Shown here piece by piece: positions 25,500-35,126 of a stretch of DNA of 59,132 nt. The DNA comes from an uncultured Tessaracoccus sp. GTDB taxonomy: Bacteria; Actinomycetota; Actinomycetes; Propionibacteriales; Propionibacteriaceae. The notes below the pieces were generated by a model that was given only the letters and a program-made list of their open reading frames with translations, was not told the origin of the DNA and made no database searches. Numbering within the stretch: the first letter of the stretch is position 1; each line of letters starts with the position of its first letter. The position numbers were made by a program, and so were the translations under genes. The stretch is taken from the NCBI RefSeq assembly GCF_947255005.1, contig NZ_CAMYFI010000012.1:1-59132 (forward strand). The letters run 5' to 3'.

Positions 25500-27025
25500 C
25501 GCACCCCCTCCGGAAGCACGGTGGACACGTACGCCTGGTTACGGATGGATTCGGCAGCCCGCTCCGCGTAGCCGTACAGCGGGCCCGCCAGGAACGTCAG
25601 TGCCAGGGAGAACGCGACGAGCACCCCCGTCGCGAACACCATCATGGGAGGCATGTAGCGCGGGTCGTCGTCGTGGTCGGGGGCCTCCTCCTCGACGGCG
25701 GGCCGCTCCGGCGTGACGCCCCAGAACGCGCGGTTCCACACCTTGGCCATGCACATCAGGGTGAGCAGCGACGTGGCGACGCCGCCGATCATCGTCACCC
25801 ACACGAGCGTGCCGCCGTACTCGGCGCCCGCCTGCAGCAGCCCGATTTTCCCGATGAAGCCCGAGAGCGGGGGGATGCCTCCCAGGTTCATGGCGGGCAC
25901 GAAGAACAGCATCGCCAACACCGGCGAAACCTTGAGCAGGCCGCCCAACCCGTCGAGCGACGAAGTGCCTCCCCGCCGCTCGATGAGGCCGGTCACGAGG
26001 AACAGCGCGGCCTGGATGGTGATGTGGTGGGCGGTATAGAAGATGGTGGCCGCGAGCCCGGTGTGGCTCGCCAGCGAGATGCCGAACACCATGTAGCCCA
26101 GGTGGGAGACGAGTGTGAAGGACAGCATTCGCTTGATCTCCACCTGCGCCAACGCGCCCAGGATGCCCAACACCATCGTGAGCAGGGCAGCCACCATGAG
26201 CAGGTTGCTCAGTGGCGAGTTAGGGAACAGGAGGGTCTGCGTGCGGATGATGGCGTAGATGCCCACCTTGGTGAGCAACCCCGCGAACATGGCGGTGACA
26301 GGGGCCGGCGCGGTCGGGTAGGAGTCGGGCAGCCAGCTAAACAGCGGGAACACTGCCGCCTTGATAGAGAACGTCACCAGCAGCATGCCTTGCAGCAGCA
26401 ACTGCACGGGCTCGCTCAATTGGCCGAGCCGGATGGACAGCTGCGCCATGTTCACCGTGCCGGTGGCCGCGTACACCGCGGCTAGGGAGGTGAGGAACAG
26501 CGTCGAGCTGAGCAGCGACACCACGACGTAGGTGGTGCCGGCGCGGATGCGCTCCTTCGTGCCGCCGAGCGTGAGCAGCACATAGGAAGAGAACAGGAAG
26601 ATCTCGAACCCGACGAAGAGGTTGAACAGGTCGCCGGCGAGGAACGCGTTCGAGATGCCCGCCATGAGCAGCAGGAACGTCGGGTGGAAGATCGACACGG
26701 GTGTCTCCCGCTTGATCTCGTCCTTGTCTTGCCCCGTCGAGAACAACAACACCGACAGCGCGACGACGCTCGCGACGAGCAGCATGAGCGCGCTCAGTCG
26801 GTCGACGACCAGCGAGATGCCGAGCGGCACCGGCCAGTCGCCGATCCACAGCGCGAGGGCGCCGTACCGGTCGGTGAGCACGATGAAGACGGCGGCGATG
26901 ACCGCGACGCCTGTGAGCGAGCCAATCGAGATGATGCGCTGCACGATGGGACGCCTCGGGAATAGCAGCGTGACGGCCGCGCTGAAGAATGTGAGCAGTA
27001 CGGGTACGGGGATGAGGTTCGTCAT
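25496..27025 (-). CDS. mrpD: Na+/H+ antiporter subunit MrpD/MnhD
   Basis: 509-residue, ~14-helix proton-pumping subunit homologous to respiratory complex I NuoM/N. Conserved features include the helix-5 glutamate region GFEIFLFSSYVLL, the SIKAAVFPLFSWLPDSY helix with its lysine and the KRMLSFTLVSHLGYM block. It overlaps mrpC and mrpE by 4 bp. The C-terminal stretch before the last helix is acidic. Confidence 0.96.
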   Translation of the reverse strand: MTNLIPVPVLLTFFSAAVTLLFPRRPIVQRIISIGSLTGVAVIAAVFIVLTDRYGALALWIGDWPVPLGISLVVDRLSALMLLVASVVALSVLLFSTGQDKDEIKRETPVSIFHPTFLLLMAGISNAFLAGDLFNLFVGFEIFLFSSYVLLTLGGTKERIRAGTTYVVVSLLSSTLFLTSLAAVYAATGTVNMAQLSIRLGQLSEPVQLLLQGMLLVTFSIKAAVFPLFSWLPDSYPTAPAPVTAMFAGLLTKVGIYAIIRTQTLLFPNSPLSNLLMVAALLTMVLGILGALAQVEIKRMLSFTLVSHLGYMVFGISLASHTGLAATIFYTAHHITIQAALFLVTGLIERRGGTSSLDGLGGLLKVSPVLAMLFFVPAMNLGGIPPLSGFIGKIGLLQAGAEYGGTLVWVTMIGGVATSLLTLMCMAKVWNRAFWGVTPERPAVEEEAPDHDDDPRYMPPMMVFATGVLVAFSLALTFLAGPLYGYAERAAESIRNQAYVSTVLPEGVR

Positions 27026-27450
27026 TCGCTCACCACATCCTCACCAGTGTCGGAGAAGTGCGTTTCCTCGTAGGACTCGGACTGTTCATCGGCCTCAGCG
27101 AGCTCGCGAATGCGGCGGTCTTCGACGTCGTCGGCCACCTCGTCGTGCCCGCTCAGCTGGAAGCTGCGGTAGGCGAGCGCGAGTAGGAATGCGGTGACAG
27201 CCATGGTGATGACGATGGCGGTGAGCACCATGGCCTGGGGGAGCGGATCGGCGGTGGTGCTCTCGTCGAAGAGCCCCGAGATGGGCGGAGTGCCCGGGCT
27301 GCCGGAGGCGACGAGGAACAGCAGGTTCACGCCGTTGCTGGCCAGAATCACACCGAGCAGGATGCGGGTCAGCGAGCGCTCGAGCATCAGATACACACCG
27401 CAGGCGACGAGGATGCCGGCGGTGATGGCGAGGACGAGGTTTGCGCTCAT
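27022..27450 (-). CDS. mrpC: Na+/H+ antiporter subunit MrpC/MnhC
   Basis: 142-residue NuoK-like subunit with three helices and the conserved GVYLMLERSLTRILLG and NGVNLLFLV segments. The last ~40 residues are an acidic tail. It overlaps mrpAB and mrpD by 4 bp each. Confidence 0.94.
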   Translation of the reverse strand: MSANLVLAITAGILVACGVYLMLERSLTRILLGVILASNGVNLLFLVASGSPGTPPISGLFDESTTADPLPQAMVLTAIVITMAVTAFLLALAYRSFQLSGHDEVADDVEDRRIRELAEADEQSESYEETHFSDTGEDVVSE

Positions 27451-30380
27451 CGGTACCTACTTCCCGGCAGCGCCTTCGTCGAATCTGCGAGTGGTGTGGG
27501 GGCGCGGTCTTGCAGCTGGTGGGTGTCGATGCCCGAACCCAGGCTGCGTGCAAGGTCGAGCAGGGTGCCCACGACGACGAGGTACACGCCGATGTCGAAC
27601 ACCGTCGACGTTACGAGGTGCAGCTCGCCCATGAAGAAGTACTCCTGGCCGAAGAGCGTGATGGTGTCAGGGCCCGGCAGGTTGAGGTACACGTCGTAGC
27701 TTTGGAAGATTGCGCCACCGAAGAAGACGGGGGCGATGGCGGTGCCGATCGCCAGGAGCAAGCCGGTGCCCAGGAGGCGGCCTGCGTCGAAGGGGACGGC
27801 GTCGTCGAGCTCGTGGCGGCCGGCGGACAGGTAGCGCGTCATGAGCGCCATGCCCGCGACGAGACCGCCCGCGAAACCGCCGCCGGGCTCGTTGTGGCCG
27901 GCGATGAGCAGGTAGACGCTCATCAGCACCAGCAGCCAGAACAGGAACCGCGTGACCACCTCGAAGATCAGCGAACGGGCGAACGGTGACATCGTCTGAC
28001 CGGCGCGCAGCCAGACCGCGGGCGACGTGTCCGCTTCGATCTGGCGCTCGTCGGATGCCAGCGACAGCGTCGGCTTGACCTCGCCCGCGCGGGTTTGGAG
28101 GAAGATCAGCGACGCCACACCCGTCGCGGCGATGACGAGCACGGAGATCTCGCCGAACGTGTCCCAGGCGCGGGTGTCGACGAGGGCGACGTTCACGATG
28201 TTGTGCCCGAAACCGATCTCGTAGGCGGCCGTGTACCAGGCTTTCGAGACGGGAGCATTGAGGCGTGCACCGGCCGCGACGAGCGCGATCAGCGTGACTG
28301 TCGTCCCCACCGCCGCGGCGAGCAGCACCCGCCACCATCGCGACGAGCTGAGCGGGCGGTTGGTGAAATAGCGAGGAAGTTTGCGCACGACGAGCACGAA
28401 CACCACCAGCGACACCGTCTCGACGAGCAGCTGGGTGAGGGCCAGGTCGGGTGCGCCCCACATCACGAACAGCAATGCCAGGCCGTACCCCGTCGCGCCG
28501 GTGAGCATGATGCCACGCACGCGACCGCGAGATTTCGCGGCGCCAAACGCGGCTGCGACGATCACGCAGCACACCGCGAGCTGGGAGAGGGAATCGCCCC
28601 AGCGCACGTGCGGCCAGAAGCGGATGTCCATGAGCGCCACGACGCTCAGCACCACGAAGGTGACGAGGATGGTGCCCAGGTAGACCGGCAGCGAACCGCG
28701 CTGGATGCGGGCGGTCGTCTCCACCGCGAGGCGGTCGAGAAGACGCATCGAGGCGTGGTACATGTCTTCCATCGACGTCGACTTCGGGAACGTGGCCTGA
28801 ATGCGCGCGATGTCGGAGCGGAATAGGAACAGCGCCACGCCGGAGATCAACGCGATCGCCGACATGATCAGCGGGGCGGTCACACCGTGCCATAAGGCGA
28901 AGCCATGCGGCTGTTCGCCCAGCTTGACCGTATCCGCGTGCATTGCCAGCGCCGTCGTGAGCGGGGCGCCGAGGAAACCGCCCGCCAGCGACGCCGCCGC
29001 GAGCAGGCTGGGAATGGCGGTCATCGTCACTGCGGGGGAGTGCCACTGGAGTTCAGGCGCGCCGTCCTTCGACGCGAACGCGCCCCACCACCAGCGCAGC
29101 GAGTACGCGACGGTGAGGGCCGAGCCAAAGACGAGCGCGGTGGCCAGGAACATGCCTGCGAGCGGAGTGATGGCGTACTGGTCGCCGCGCACGAGGTACA
29201 CGATGGACTCGAACGCCGACTCCTTGGTGACGAAGCCGATGAGTGGCGGCATGCCAGCCATGGAGAGGGCAGCGAGGCCACCCACCGTCGCGAGGATGGG
29301 AGCGCGACGTCCTACGCCGCTCAGCTGGGTGAGGTCGCGGGTGCCCGAGCTGTGGTCGATGATGCCGACCGTCATGAACAGCGTCGACTTGAACAGCGAG
29401 TGCGCCACCACCATGCCGAGCCCGGCCAGCATGCCGGCGCGCGTGCCCATGCCCACCAGCAGCACCATGAAGCCCAGCTGGGAGACGGTGCCGTAGGCGA
29501 GCAGCAGCTTGAGGTCGGTTTGCCGAAGCGCTCGCCAGCCGCCGACGACCATCGTCGCCGCACCGAGCACCAACACCGTCGGGCGCCAATATGGGACGTC
29601 GGAGAACGCCGGCGCGAGCACCGCGACGAGGTACACGCCGGCCTTCACCATGGCGGCGGCATGGAGGTATGCGGAGATGGGGGTGGGCGCGGCCATCGCG
29701 CCCGGCAACCAGAAGTGGAAAGGGATCAGCGCCGATTTGGTGAGCGCCCCGACGAGCATCATGAGCGCGCCAGCGCCGGCGAGGGGAGTGAGCGGAGGGT
29801 TGTCGACGATGGCGCTCAGCGAGTAGGTGCCCGCTTGGTGTCCGAGCGCGACGATGCCGAGCAGCATGGTGAGGCCACCCGCGGTGGTGACCACCATGGC
29901 GGTGTACGCGGCGCCGCGGTTTGCTCGTCGGGTGGGGTCGTGGCCGATGAGGAGGTAAGAAAAGATGGTGGTGAGTTCCCAGAAGATGAACAACACCACG
30001 AGGTTGTCGGCCGTGACAAGGCCAATCATCGCTCCGGCGAAGGCCAGGAGGACGCCGCCGGAGAGGTTCGGCATCCTGTCATCGAAGTACCAGCGGCAAT
30101 AGAGCAGCACGAGCACGCCGATGACGGAGACGATCAGCCCCAGCAGCCACTGAACGAGCCCGATGCGGAAGTGGAGCTGGACGTCCAGGCTGGGTATCCA
30201 TTGGTACGACTCGGTGAGTGCGCCGCCGGCGAGCGCCGTCGGGGCGTGGGCAATGAGGTAGGCCGCGGTGGCGAGTGGGGGAAGCGCGAGGATGAAGAAC
30301 GTGCGGGTACGGAGAATTCGGGATAGGGCAGGCGTCGCCATCGCCAGGATCGCGTGAGCGGTGAGCAGGGCGATCAGCAC
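27447..30380 (-). CDS. mrpA: Na+/H+ antiporter fused subunit MrpAB/MnhAB
   Basis: 977-residue fusion. The N-terminal ~500 residues are the NuoL-like MrpA (FWELTTIFSYLLIGH with its helix glutamate, KSALIPFHFWLPGAMAAPTP). Next comes the MrpA C-terminal extension (DUF4040 region ending in TGVASLIFLQTR). The last ~180 residues are MrpB (SLIFEVVTRFLFWLLVLMSV, GHNEPGGGFAGGLV). The fusion explains why no separate mrpB exists. GTG start with GAGAGG upstream; promoter at 30417-30445. First gene of the mrpABCDEFG operon. Confidence 0.96.
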   Translation of the reverse strand: MLIALLTAHAILAMATPALSRILRTRTFFILALPPLATAAYLIAHAPTALAGGALTESYQWIPSLDVQLHFRIGLVQWLLGLIVSVIGVLVLLYCRWYFDDRMPNLSGGVLLAFAGAMIGLVTADNLVVLFIFWELTTIFSYLLIGHDPTRRANRGAAYTAMVVTTAGGLTMLLGIVALGHQAGTYSLSAIVDNPPLTPLAGAGALMMLVGALTKSALIPFHFWLPGAMAAPTPISAYLHAAAMVKAGVYLVAVLAPAFSDVPYWRPTVLVLGAATMVVGGWRALRQTDLKLLLAYGTVSQLGFMVLLVGMGTRAGMLAGLGMVVAHSLFKSTLFMTVGIIDHSSGTRDLTQLSGVGRRAPILATVGGLAALSMAGMPPLIGFVTKESAFESIVYLVRGDQYAITPLAGMFLATALVFGSALTVAYSLRWWWGAFASKDGAPELQWHSPAVTMTAIPSLLAAASLAGGFLGAPLTTALAMHADTVKLGEQPHGFALWHGVTAPLIMSAIALISGVALFLFRSDIARIQATFPKSTSMEDMYHASMRLLDRLAVETTARIQRGSLPVYLGTILVTFVVLSVVALMDIRFWPHVRWGDSLSQLAVCCVIVAAAFGAAKSRGRVRGIMLTGATGYGLALLFVMWGAPDLALTQLLVETVSLVVFVLVVRKLPRYFTNRPLSSSRWWRVLLAAAVGTTVTLIALVAAGARLNAPVSKAWYTAAYEIGFGHNIVNVALVDTRAWDTFGEISVLVIAATGVASLIFLQTRAGEVKPTLSLASDERQIEADTSPAVWLRAGQTMSPFARSLIFEVVTRFLFWLLVLMSVYLLIAGHNEPGGGFAGGLVAGMALMTRYLSAGRHELDDAVPFDAGRLLGTGLLLAIGTAIAPVFFGGAIFQSYDVYLNLPGPDTITLFGQEYFFMGELHLVTSTVFDIGVYLVVVGTLLDLARSLGSGIDTHQLQDRAPTPLADSTKALPGSRYR

Positions 30381-30416
30381 ACGATTCCTCTCTCCCGTCG
30401 CGCCGAGGACGTTGCC

Positions 30417-30445
30417 AGTCTATCGGCCACATGGCGGGCGTTCAA
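30417..30445 (-). promoter_or_regulatory. Probable mrp operon promoter
   Basis: TTGAAC, a 17-nt spacer, then TAGACT on the minus strand. The -10 is about 36 nt upstream of the mrpAB start, so unlike many neighbours this gene has a leader with a ribosome binding site. Confidence 0.5.
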
Positions 30446-30530
30446 TGAAGTTTCATCTCTTGGATGGGGTAGGCGGGTGCTGCCGGCCCTCGGCGATGTC
30501 GTCGGTTGCGGGGGCCGGGCTCGCCCCATG

Positions 30531-30613
30531 AAACTGCAAAACTCGCCAACAGTTGAAGCGCTCACGCGTGATTGCCACGGGAGACGATCGACTGTTGGCG
30601 AGTTTTGCAGTTT
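30531..30613. terminator. Long perfect inverted repeat after the methyltransferase gene
   Basis: Perfect 23-bp arms at 30531-30553 and 30591-30613, with AAAACTCGCCAACAGT in the left arm, around a 37-nt spacer. The methyltransferase stop codon is 10 bp away. It may terminate that gene; on the minus strand the stem ends in AAACTGC..., without a T-run. Same architecture as families A and B but a different arm sequence. Confidence 0.7.
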
Positions 30614-30622
30614 TGATTGACG

Positions 30623-31204
30623 TTACGTTCGCTGCCAGGTGGCGAGGTAGCGGAAGGTGCCGACGCGCTCCCACGTCGAGCCCTCGAGGTACTCGCTGAA
30701 CAGCTGACGGGTCTCGTCCCAGCTCAGCTGAGGCTCCGCCTCCGGCACGTCCGGGTGCCACAGTTCCTTGCCGCGCTCCCGCCATTTCGCCTTCGCGGCG
30801 TCTGTCGCGGCGGCGGCAAAGTCGGCCACCGACTTGTCCGCGGCCAACCCCACCACGACGATGCGTCCGCCGGGCCGCAACACGCGGCGCATCTCGCTGA
30901 GCACCAGGCCCTGCTCGCGGTTGTGGTGCAGGGCCGCCACCGCGACCGCCGCGTCGAAGGAGTCGTACCCGTAGGGGAGATTATTCGCGTCGGCGAGTTC
31001 GAAGTGCGCGCCGGGCACATCGTCGGGAAGTGCGCCGGGGCTACGGTCGATGCCCACCACCTCGTGGCCCTGCTCCGCGAGGTAGCGGGCGAGGGTGCCG
31101 TCGCCGCAGCCCACGTCGAGCACCACCTTGCAGTCGGCGATCAGCTCGGCCACCTGCGGGTACAGCTCGGAGTTGTGGTTCCACTGCGACGCGAAAGGAT
31201 GCAT
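30623..31204 (-). CDS. Class I SAM-dependent methyltransferase
   Basis: 193 residues, Methyltransf_11 type. SAM motif I VVLDVGCGDGTLA is at 27-39, the acidic VVGID loop follows, then NLPYGYDSFDAAVAV and the RVLRPGGRIVVVGL motif. The substrate is unknown. A TAGGAT box ends 6 nt before the ATG, so the message is leaderless. It is divergent from endonuclease IV with only 64 bp between the starts. Confidence 0.88.
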   Translation of the reverse strand: MHPFASQWNHNSELYPQVAELIADCKVVLDVGCGDGTLARYLAEQGHEVVGIDRSPGALPDDVPGAHFELADANNLPYGYDSFDAAVAVAALHHNREQGLVLSEMRRVLRPGGRIVVVGLAADKSVADFAAAATDAAKAKWRERGKELWHPDVPEAEPQLSWDETRQLFSEYLEGSTWERVGTFRYLATWQRT

Positions 31205-31210
31205 GGCCTG

Positions 31211-31216
31211 ATCCTA
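31211..31216 (-). promoter_or_regulatory. -10 box of leaderless methyltransferase transcript
   Basis: TAGGAT on the minus strand, ending 6 nt before the ATG at 31204. Confidence 0.5.
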
Positions 31217-31256
31217 GATGCCCGCCGGCGCCCACCCCCGACGAGCGATGTCGCCC

Positions 31257-31262
31257 TAGACT
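31257..31262 (+). promoter_or_regulatory. -10 box of leaderless nfo transcript
   Basis: TAGACT ending 6 nt before the ATG at 31269; no Shine-Dalgarno fits between. Confidence 0.55.
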
Positions 31263-31268
31263 GGCGGC

Positions 31269-32051
31269 ATGTCTTTCCCCGTCGGTGCCCATGTCAATTC
31301 CCCAAACCCGCTCGACGAGGCCCGCGAGCTGGGCGTCAAGGTGGTCCAGCTCGTGCTGGGCGACCCGCAGAGCTGGAAGAAACCCACCTTCCACCAGCCT
31401 GGCCTGAAGGAAGAGGCCGCGGCTGCCGGGGTGCAGCTGTTCGTGCACTCTCCGTTCATCATCAACGTCGCGTCCACCAACAACCGCATCCGCGTGCCCA
31501 GCCGCCGCGTGCTCCAGCAGCACGTCGACGCGGCGGCAGAGATCGGCGCGCGGGGAGTCGTGGTGCACGGCGGGCACGTGACCGCCGACGATGACCCCGC
31601 CGTCGGTGTGGAGAATTGGCGAAAATGCGTCGACGGGTTGGAGCTGCCGGTGCCGATCCTCATCGAGAACACCGCCGGCGGCAAGCACGCGATGGCGCGC
31701 TACCTGGAGTCGCTCGCGGCCTTGTGGGACGGGCTTCGCGGCAGCGAGAACCTCGCGCAAGTTGGGTTCTGCTTCGACACCTGCCACGCGTTCGCGGCGG
31801 GCCTCAACCTCACGAGCGTCGTCGACGATATGCGCGCCATCACGGGGCGCATCGACCTGGTGCACCTCAACGACTCTGAGCGCCCCGCAGGCTCGGGCGC
31901 CGATCGGCACGCCAGCCTGGGCGACGGGCTCATTCCCGACGACGAGCTCGTCGCCATGGTGCGGGCCGCCGAAGCGCCGGCCGTGCTGGAAACCCCCGGC
32001 GGGGTGGCGGAGCACGCCCGCGACCTGGAGTGGATCAATGCCCGACTGTGA
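31269..32051 (+). CDS. nfo: Deoxyribonuclease IV (AP endonuclease)
   Basis: 260-residue Zn-dependent TIM-barrel endonuclease IV that cleaves 5' of abasic sites in base-excision repair. Metal-ligand motifs occur in order: VHSPFIINVAS, VVHGGHV, ILIENTAGG, CFDTCHAFAAG, and HLNDSERPAGSGADRH. It starts at a leaderless-type ATG. The HAD gene overlaps its 3' end by 14 bp, giving a two-gene unit. Confidence 0.94.
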   Translation: MSFPVGAHVNSPNPLDEARELGVKVVQLVLGDPQSWKKPTFHQPGLKEEAAAAGVQLFVHSPFIINVASTNNRIRVPSRRVLQQHVDAAAEIGARGVVVHGGHVTADDDPAVGVENWRKCVDGLELPVPILIENTAGGKHAMARYLESLAALWDGLRGSENLAQVGFCFDTCHAFAAGLNLTSVVDDMRAITGRIDLVHLNDSERPAGSGADRHASLGDGLIPDDELVAMVRAAEAPAVLETPGGVAEHARDLEWINARL

Positions 32052-32853
32052 GCGCCCAGCGCTGGTGGCCACCGACCTCGACGGCACGCTGCTGCGCGAC
32101 GATAAGACGGTGAGCCGCTACACCCGCGACGTGCTGCGTCGGGTGGCGCAGGCCGGCATTCGCATCGTCCCCGTTACGGCGCGGCAGCGCTACGGCCTCA
32201 TCCCGATTGCGGAGGCCGCCGGGCTGAGCGGCCTCGGCGTTTGCGCCAACGGGGCGGCGGTGGTGGACATCGCCACCGGCGACGTGCTGCTCACCCGCCC
32301 CATCCCCGCCGACGAAGTGGCCCGCCTGGTGGGCGCCGTCAAGCGGGCGGACCCTCGGGTGCTGTTCGCGACGATCGGGCCGGAGGGCGAGTGGTTCCGC
32401 GCGGAGGCCGACTACATCGAGGGCTCGCAGTTTTCCGACCACAACCTGGCGCCGTCGGAAATGACGATCGTCACCCAGGAACAATTGGTGGCGGAGTGCT
32501 CCAAGGTGGTGCTGCGCTGCCCGGGGGAGCCCGCGACGGTGACCCTCGAGCGTCTGCGTGCCGAGATGGGCGATTGCATGGCGACGACGTCGGGGGCGCC
32601 GATGGTGGAGGTGATGGCGCCGGGGGTGTCGAAGTCGAGCACGCTCGAGGTGCTGTGCGCGCGGCTGGGTGTGGCGCGCGAGCAGGTGTGGGCGTTCGGC
32701 GACGCCGCCAACGACGTCGACATGCTGCGCTGGGCGGGTACGGCGTTCGCGGTGGGCAACGCCTGCGCCGAGGTGCGCGCGGTTGCTGCGCACGTCGTCG
32801 GGTCGAACGAGTACGACGGGGTGGCGCGCCAGCTGGTGACGTTGCTGCAGTGA
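32038..32853 (+). CDS. HAD-superfamily (Cof-type) sugar-phosphatase-like hydrolase
   Basis: 271 residues from the ATG at 32038. HAD motif I DLDGTL (D13, D15), motif II in IVPVTARQRY, the Cof-type C2 cap, lysine of motif III (VSKSSTLEVL) and motif IV GDAANDVDML. The family dephosphorylates sugar phosphates, nucleotides or flavin precursors; no specific substrate can be given. It overlaps nfo by 14 bp. Confidence 0.88.
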   Translation: MPDCERPALVATDLDGTLLRDDKTVSRYTRDVLRRVAQAGIRIVPVTARQRYGLIPIAEAAGLSGLGVCANGAAVVDIATGDVLLTRPIPADEVARLVGAVKRADPRVLFATIGPEGEWFRAEADYIEGSQFSDHNLAPSEMTIVTQEQLVAECSKVVLRCPGEPATVTLERLRAEMGDCMATTSGAPMVEVMAPGVSKSSTLEVLCARLGVAREQVWAFGDAANDVDMLRWAGTAFAVGNACAEVRAVAAHVVGSNEYDGVARQLVTLLQ

Positions 32854-32929
32854 CATGGAAATGGCCCGGGGCTTGGCGGAACCCACTAACGTTACGGTTG
32901 CGTAGGTTTCGGTACCGAGGAGGCACGCG

Positions 32930-34765
32930 GTGGCCCAAGACAGTCCACACATCCTGAAGCAGCACGGCAAGGCTGGCGCGAAGCGGCACATCATCGCGCG
33001 CTTCCGTGAGGTGGCCGACGAGCTGCCGCAGCGCGTCGCCACGCGCATCCGCCGCGACGGCCAGTGGGAAGACCAGACCTACGCCCAGTTGCTGGAGAAG
33101 GTGAACCGGGTCGGCCAGGGGCTGCTCGACGTTGGTGTCGAGGTGGGCGACCGTGTCGGGCTGTTCGCACAGAACTGCCCGGAGTGGACCGAGGTTGATT
33201 TCGGCATCAACACCATCCGCGGCATCACCGTGCCGCTGTACTCCACGTCGACGCCCGCGCAGATTGCACACATCGTCTCGGATTCGCAGATGCGCGTCAT
33301 CGTCGTCGGCGGCGACAGTGAGGCTCGACGGGTGATCGCGGCCCGGGAGATCGCACCGATGCCGCCCATCGTGACGCTGACCGACTACGCGTCGCGTCCC
33401 GACGATGTGCAGCTGTACGCCGACCTCCTCGCAGCACCGACGGCCGCCCTCGAGGAGCGCTTCGCGTCGGCGGAGCCGGCTGACTTGTCGGCGCTGGTGT
33501 ACACGTCGGGGACGACGGGTTCCCCCAAGGGCGTGATGCTGTCACACTTCGCGTTGTGCGCCGAGAACGATGCGCTGGAGGAGTTCTTCGAGTTTGGGTC
33601 GGACGAATCGTCGCTGTGTTTCCTCCCGCTCAGCCACGCGCTGGAGCGCGGATGGACATGCGTGGTGCTGATGCACGGCTGCATGAACGTCTACGTGGCG
33701 AATCCGCGTGAGATTGCGCAGCAGATGGTGCTGGCGAAGACGACGATGATGGTCTCGGTGCCCAAGCTGTACGAGCAGGTGTTCGCCACCGCGCACCAGA
33801 AGGTGCAGGCGTCGCCGGTGAAGCGCGCGATCTTCAGCTGGGCGCTGCGGGTGGGCCGCCACAACCAGTATGCGTTCCGTGCCGGGCGCAAGCCTGGCGT
33901 GTGGCTGCGGGTTCAGCGGGCGCTGGCTGACAAACTCGTGTACCGCGCGGTGCGCGAGGCGATGGGTGGACCGAAATCGGTGCTCGCGTGTGGTGGGGCA
34001 CCGTTGCGACCGGAGATCGAGGAGTTCTTCTCCACGGTTGGGCTGCCGCTGCGCGTGGGGTACGGGCTCACGGAGGCCGCGCCGCTGGCCGCGTTCAACT
34101 CGCCCACCGAATTCAAGATCGGCACCGTCGGCAAGGTGATGCCGGGCGGCGAGATGCGCGTCGGGGAGCTCGGCGAGCTGCTGTATCGCGGACCGAACGT
34201 CATGGATGGCTACTGGAATCAGCCGGAGGCGACGGCGGAAGCCATCGACGACGACGGCTGGCTGCACACCGGCGACGTCGGGTACATCGATACCCAGGGG
34301 TTCATCACGATCACTGATCGGTTGAAGGACATCATCGTCACGCTCGGTGGCAAGAACGTCGCGCCGCAGCCCATCGAGGGGCTGATCCTCGCTGACCCGC
34401 TGTTCGAGCACGCGGTGCTGATTGGCGATACCCGCCCGTTCGTGACGCTGCTGGTGAAGCCGTCGCTGGCGGGTGTTGAGGAACTGGGGCAGCGGCTCCA
34501 GTGGCCCGGCGAGGTGAAGGATTGGCTGCAGAGCAACGAGTTGCTGGCGGAGCTGCGGCGACGGGTGAGCGAGCTCACCGCGATGCTGCCCACCCAAGAC
34601 CAGCCGAAGGACACCGAGGTGCTCCAAGACGAGTTCACGATGGATAACGGTCTCCTCACGCCGACGCTGAAGGTGCGCCGTCGGGAAGTGGAGAAGCGGT
34701 TCAAGGACCGCATCGACTCCATGTATGAACGCCTGGAGGCGCTGCGGCGTGGCCAAAGCAAGTAG
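32930..34765 (+). CDS. Long-chain fatty-acid--CoA ligase (FadD15-like)
   Basis: 611-residue AMP-forming acyl-CoA synthetase. P-loop-like motif YTSGTTGSPKG (about 188-198), GYGLTEAAP, the YRGPNVMDGYW and LHTGDVGYID adenylate motifs, and the A10 region with the adenylation lysine in TLKVRRREVE. GTG start with a strong GAGGAGG. It activates long-chain fatty acids for lipid synthesis or beta-oxidation and could supply the ether-lipid acyltransferase elsewhere in the window. The downstream small membrane gene overlaps its end. Confidence 0.93.
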   Translation: MAQDSPHILKQHGKAGAKRHIIARFREVADELPQRVATRIRRDGQWEDQTYAQLLEKVNRVGQGLLDVGVEVGDRVGLFAQNCPEWTEVDFGINTIRGITVPLYSTSTPAQIAHIVSDSQMRVIVVGGDSEARRVIAAREIAPMPPIVTLTDYASRPDDVQLYADLLAAPTAALEERFASAEPADLSALVYTSGTTGSPKGVMLSHFALCAENDALEEFFEFGSDESSLCFLPLSHALERGWTCVVLMHGCMNVYVANPREIAQQMVLAKTTMMVSVPKLYEQVFATAHQKVQASPVKRAIFSWALRVGRHNQYAFRAGRKPGVWLRVQRALADKLVYRAVREAMGGPKSVLACGGAPLRPEIEEFFSTVGLPLRVGYGLTEAAPLAAFNSPTEFKIGTVGKVMPGGEMRVGELGELLYRGPNVMDGYWNQPEATAEAIDDDGWLHTGDVGYIDTQGFITITDRLKDIIVTLGGKNVAPQPIEGLILADPLFEHAVLIGDTRPFVTLLVKPSLAGVEELGQRLQWPGEVKDWLQSNELLAELRRRVSELTAMLPTQDQPKDTEVLQDEFTMDNGLLTPTLKVRRREVEKRFKDRIDSMYERLEALRRGQSK

Positions 34766-35096
34766 CGCGCCTGCGCGGGTGTGGTGGTCGACGTGGCTGG
34801 CCGTGACGTGCTGGGCGCTGCTGGTGCTCGTCGCGGTGGTGCCTGCCGCGCTGGGGTTCGCCGTGACGGCGTTCTACACCGTCGATACGGTCTCGGGTAC
34901 CGATTTGTCGGTGGAACAGGGGCAGTCGCCTGCGTGGCTGCGGGTGCTGTGCGCGGCGGGGCTCGTCGGGGTGCTCGCGCTGCCGGTGGTCGTGGCGCGA
35001 TGGGCGCGCAAGCAGTGGCTCGGATGGTTCCTCGTCGGCTGGATGGTGACCGGCGTGGTGCTGATCGTCGGGCTGGCAATGTTCGGTGTCGTCTAG
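34749..35096 (+). CDS. Small three-helix membrane protein of unknown function
   Basis: 115 residues from the GTG at 34749, overlapping the acyl-CoA ligase by 17 bp. Three hydrophobic helices at about 15-40, 58-78 and 88-113, with a short extracytoplasmic loop after helix 1 (YTVDTVSGTDLSVEQ). No family recognised. Translational coupling to the ligase suggests co-expression. The upstream in-frame ATG at 34725 would overlap further and is less likely. Confidence 0.6.
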   Translation: MAKASSAPARVWWSTWLAVTCWALLVLVAVVPAALGFAVTAFYTVDTVSGTDLSVEQGQSPAWLRVLCAAGLVGVLALPVVVARWARKQWLGWFLVGWMVTGVVLIVGLAMFGVV

Positions 35097-35126
35097 CGCG
35101 CCCGTGCGGTATGGAAAGATGACCGT

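Noticed and set aside
28905..30326. 473-codon open frame antisense to mrpAB
   Set aside because: Shadow frame; the opposite strand encodes a well-conserved Mrp subunit.
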